In this document: piece by piece, positions 5,514 to 7,145 of the stretch | Layout of the letters: each line of letters starts with the position of its first letter | Position numbering within the stretch: the stretch's first letter is position 1 | Notes under the pieces: model-generated | What the model was told of the DNA's origin: nothing | Seen by the model: only the letters and a program-made list of their open reading frames with translations | Database searches by the model: none | Assembly: GCA_023402915.1 (NCBI GenBank) | Contig: JAEYFO010000185.1 | Coordinates: 1 to 7,145 of the forward strand | Reading direction: 5' to 3' | DNA: 7,145 bases | From: Bacillota bacterium | GTDB lineage: Bacteria > Bacillota > Clostridia > Christensenellales > CALWSW01 | Program-made: the position numbers and the translations under genes

Positions 5514-6482
5514 ATGAAAACAATCGCAGTGCTCACCAGCGGCGGAGACACGCCGGGCATGGATACGGCCATCCGCGCTGTGTACAAAATGGGCGTGCAT
5601 TTGGGCTATAACGTCCTGGGGGTCTATCACGGCTACGAAGGGCTCATGACCGGAAAGATCGCCCGGCTGACGGACGGCGATATGGAGGACACGGTTGATC
5701 GGGGCGGCACGCTGCTTCGGACGGCCCGCTCGGAAATTTTCCGCACGGAGGAGGGCAGAAAGCACGCCGTCAAGGTGGCGCAGGCCTATCAGATCGACGG
5801 CCTGTTCGTCATCGGCGGCGACGGCTCCCTTTCCGGCGCGCGGGAACTGAGCCGCATGGGCCTGCCGGTCATGGGGCTGCCCGGAACGATCGACAACGAC
5901 CTGGCCTATACGGATTACACCATCGGCTTTGACACGGCGGTCAATTCCGTGGCCAACGAGATCGCCAAAATTCGCGACACCATGCGTTCCCACGACCGGG
6001 TGGGCGTGGTGGAAGTGATGGGCAGGGCCTGCGGCGATATCGCGCTGCACGCCGGCCTTGCCGGCGGCGCGGACTATATCCTCGTGCCGGAGGTGGATCC
6101 GGTGGAAGGGTATGCGCGGGCCTGCGACACGCTCATGCGTAACAAGCTGCGCGGCAAGCTCACCAGCATCGTGGTCATCGCGGAGGGCGCGGGCGGCGCG
6201 AACGATTTTTGCGAATATGTCCGCGACCACAGCGATCTGGACGTGCGGCCTATCGTTTTGGGCTATACCCAGCGGGGCGGCACGCCGTCGGCCTTTGACC
6301 GGGTGAATGCGTCCCGCATGGGCGCGCACGCGGTGCAGGCGTTCGACAAGGGCAAGATCAACCGCGCCGTCGGCATTCGGCACAACGAAATTTATGACAT
6401 GGATCTGGCGGAAGCGCTGCAAATGCAGCGGCACTTTGACCGGCAGATGTATGAACTCAATGAGATTCTGGCGCATTTTTGA
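5514..6482 (+). CDS. pfkA: ATP-dependent 6-phosphofructokinase
   Basis: PfkA phosphorylates fructose 6-phosphate to fructose 1,6-bisphosphate, the committed step of glycolysis, as a cytoplasmic tetramer. It has 322 residues, the usual length of bacterial PFK (about 320). The N-terminus MKTIAVLTSGGDTPGM fixes the start. GGDGS (101-105) has Gly104, which marks the ATP-using form rather than the PPi form (Asp104). PGTIDND (123-129) holds the catalytic Asp127. Arg162, MGR (169-171) and QRGG (253-256) are in place. Two substitutions stand out: Tyr251 replaces the His249 equivalent that contacts fructose 6-phosphate, and GMD (Asp17) replaces the usual GMN. Effector-site residues Arg21 and Arg154 are kept and Arg25 is Lys, so ADP/PEP control is plausible but may be altered. 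The gene lies downstream of dnaE as in many Clostridia, but mtrB intervenes and pyk does not follow here. Confidence 0.98.
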   Translation: MKTIAVLTSGGDTPGMDTAIRAVYKMGVHLGYNVLGVYHGYEGLMTGKIARLTDGDMEDTVDRGGTLLRTARSEIFRTEEGRKHAVKVAQAYQIDGLFVIGGDGSLSGARELSRMGLPVMGLPGTIDNDLAYTDYTIGFDTAVNSVANEIAKIRDTMRSHDRVGVVEVMGRACGDIALHAGLAGGADYILVPEVDPVEGYARACDTLMRNKLRGKLTSIVVIAEGAGGANDFCEYVRDHSDLDVRPIVLGYTQRGGTPSAFDRVNASRMGAHAVQAFDKGKINRAVGIRHNEIYDMDLAEALQMQRHFDRQMYELNEILAHF

Positions 6483-6487
6483 GTGCC

Positions 6488-6495
6488 AAAGGAGG
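6488..6495 (+). promoter_or_regulatory. Ribosome binding site that decides the start at 6503
   Basis: AAAGGAGG lies 7 bases upstream of the ATG at 6503, an optimal arrangement. It rules against an upstream in-frame TTG at 6479, which overlaps the pfkA stop and would place this site inside the coding sequence. Confidence 0.85.
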
Positions 6496-6502
6496 AACGG
6501 CC

Positions 6503-6931
6503 ATGACCGGAACCTATTCCCATCGCGTGCGCTACGACGAAACGGGCGGCCTGGGCGCGGCGCATTACGCCCGCATCTGCGGCTGGTTTGACGCGGCGCA
6601 GCAGGAGCTTCTGCGCGCGGACGGCTTCTCCTACGGCACGCTGGAGGCGCGGGGCCTTGGGTTTGCGGTGGTGGACGTGCATCTTTCCATCCGCTGCCCG
6701 GCCCGCTGCGACGAGCAGATCACCGTCAAAACCACCCTGCGCGAGCGAAAGTACTTCCGCTTTGCCTTTCACCATGAGATCTTTGGCGAGGACGGACGGA
6801 ACATCGCCGTGGGCGACGTGTGCTCCGTGCTTGTCAACCGGGAAATGCGCCCCGTCAACATGGCCAAAGCCCTGCCCGAAGCGTATGAGGCCTACGGCCG
6901 CTATCTCGAGAGCGCGGAGGCTTCGAAGTAA
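6503..6931 (+). CDS. Hotdog-fold acyl-CoA thioesterase-like protein (YbgC/4HBT type), catalytic Asp absent
   Basis: This is a 142-residue protein of the 4-hydroxybenzoyl-CoA thioesterase/YbgC group, small cytoplasmic hotdog-fold enzymes that hydrolyse acyl-CoA or acyl-ACP thioesters. Matching blocks are RVRYDETGGLGAAHYARICGWF (residues 8-29, the family's RVRY-ET-D-x-x-G-x-V-Y-H-x-x-Y-x-x-WF segment), ELLR (35-38), a central PARCDEQITVKT stretch, and the closing strands EIFGEDGR and SVLVNREMRPV. The expected catalytic Asp after ET is Gly15 (codon 6545-6547), and the usual Tyr-His-Ala-Asn becomes His-Tyr-Ala-Arg. Activity is therefore uncertain. It could bind acyl-CoA without cleaving it or use another residue. 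It begins 20 bases after pfkA, as the last gene of the apparent mtrB-pfkA operon, with terminators downstream. The physiological substrate cannot be told from the sequence. Confidence 0.85.
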   Translation: MTGTYSHRVRYDETGGLGAAHYARICGWFDAAQQELLRADGFSYGTLEARGLGFAVVDVHLSIRCPARCDEQITVKTTLRERKYFRFAFHHEIFGEDGRNIAVGDVCSVLVNREMRPVNMAKALPEAYEAYGRYLESAEASK

Positions 6932-6987
6932 AGAACGTTCAGAAAAAGCCGAAAAGCCCCGGAAATGAAAAATACCCGGAAAGCGGG

Positions 6988-7017
6988 CTGCCTTGGGGCT
7001 TCGCAGGCAGATTTTTT
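6988..7017 (+). terminator. Candidate intrinsic terminator after the thioesterase gene
   Basis: CTGCCT (6988-6993) pairs with AGGCAG (7005-7010) around an 11-base loop, and one A then six T follow. It lies about 57 bases after the last stop codon. The loop contains GGGGCTT (6995-7001), exactly complementary to AAGCCCC (6954-6960) upstream, so a competing stem or a pseudoknot could modulate it. Confidence 0.55.
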
Positions 7018-7057
7018 GAAAATACGGGGAATTTCTTTGAAAAGCGCAGGGCAGCAG
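7013..7057. repeat. Degenerate copy of the 1304-1348 intergenic segment
   Basis: This 45-base segment shares an ordered series of short blocks with 1304-1348, also 45 bases: TTTTTGAA, AAT, GGGAA, TTYGAA, GCGC and AGCAG, with small offsetting gaps. Its first 13 bases (7013-7025, TTTTTGAAAATAC) also occur exactly at 1613-1625. Both matches lie between genes, suggesting an interspersed family. The match is by eye and A/T-rich blocks inflate it. Confidence 0.35.
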
Positions 7058-7093
7058 CTTTTGAAAGTGCAGAAAGGCTTTCCTCAAACAGAG

Positions 7094-7121
7094 GGCGTAT
7101 GGCGAACCATGCGCCTTTTTT
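7094..7121 (+). terminator. Strong intrinsic terminator
   Basis: GGCGTATGG (7094-7102) pairs with CCATGCGCC (7107-7115), nine pairs with one G-T wobble, around the tetraloop CGAA. Six T follow (7116-7121). This is the clearest Rho-independent terminator in the window and probably the backstop for the mtrB-pfkA-thioesterase transcript. No gene is seen between it and 6931, nor in the remaining bases to 7145. Confidence 0.85.
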
Positions 7122-7145
7122 GAGAAAGGGGAAAGCGTTCCTTGG

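Noticed and set aside
5136..7087. Long minus-strand open frames opposite mtrB, pfkA and the thioesterase gene (5136-6476 and 6392-7087)
   Set aside because: They are antisense shadows of well-supported + strand genes with no recognisable domains of their own.

Overview
The window looks like chromosomal core DNA of a GC-rich member of the Clostridia (Bacillota). The evidence is the whiA-crh pair, the dnaE then pfkA order that is common in that class, Shine-Dalgarno sites rich in AGGAG, and a Bacillota-type TRAP regulator. All protein-coding genes I accept are on the + strand.

Layout: (1) 1-771, the 3' part of whiA, followed without a gap by a small HPr-like gene (772-1023) of the Crh type, in which the phosphorylatable His15 is Lys but Ser46 is kept. 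(2) 1024-1670, about 650 bases with no credible gene, full of hairpins and short repeated blocks, including an imperfect 43-base direct repeat. (3) 1671-5135, complete dnaE with an apparently intact PHP exonuclease site. (4) A promoter whose -35 box begins on the dnaE stop codon, then a leader of about 80 bases and a three-gene run: mtrB (TRAP, tryptophan-sensing RNA-binding protein, 5247-5480), pfkA (ATP-type phosphofructokinase, 5514-6482) and a hotdog-fold thioesterase-like gene (6503-6931). (5) 6932-7145, non-coding, with two candidate intrinsic terminators and a block resembling part of region 2.

The most interesting part is the mtrB-pfkA operon. The protein keeps the known tryptophan- and RNA-contacting residues of Bacillus TRAP. 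Directly upstream of its ATG are four NAG triplets with exact 2-base spacers (CAG-GAG-GAG-GAG). The last two overlap the ribosome binding site, and a possible 5'-terminal stem ends immediately before the first. This suggests TRAP autoregulation and a link between tryptophan supply and glycolysis; both are inference. A second metabolic link is that fructose-1,6-bisphosphate, the product of PfkA, activates the HPr kinase that phosphorylates Ser46 of HPr and Crh in Bacillota.

Limits: all alignments were made by eye and from memory of family sequences. No searches, folding or statistics were run, and hairpins are reported only as base-pairing that can be read off.
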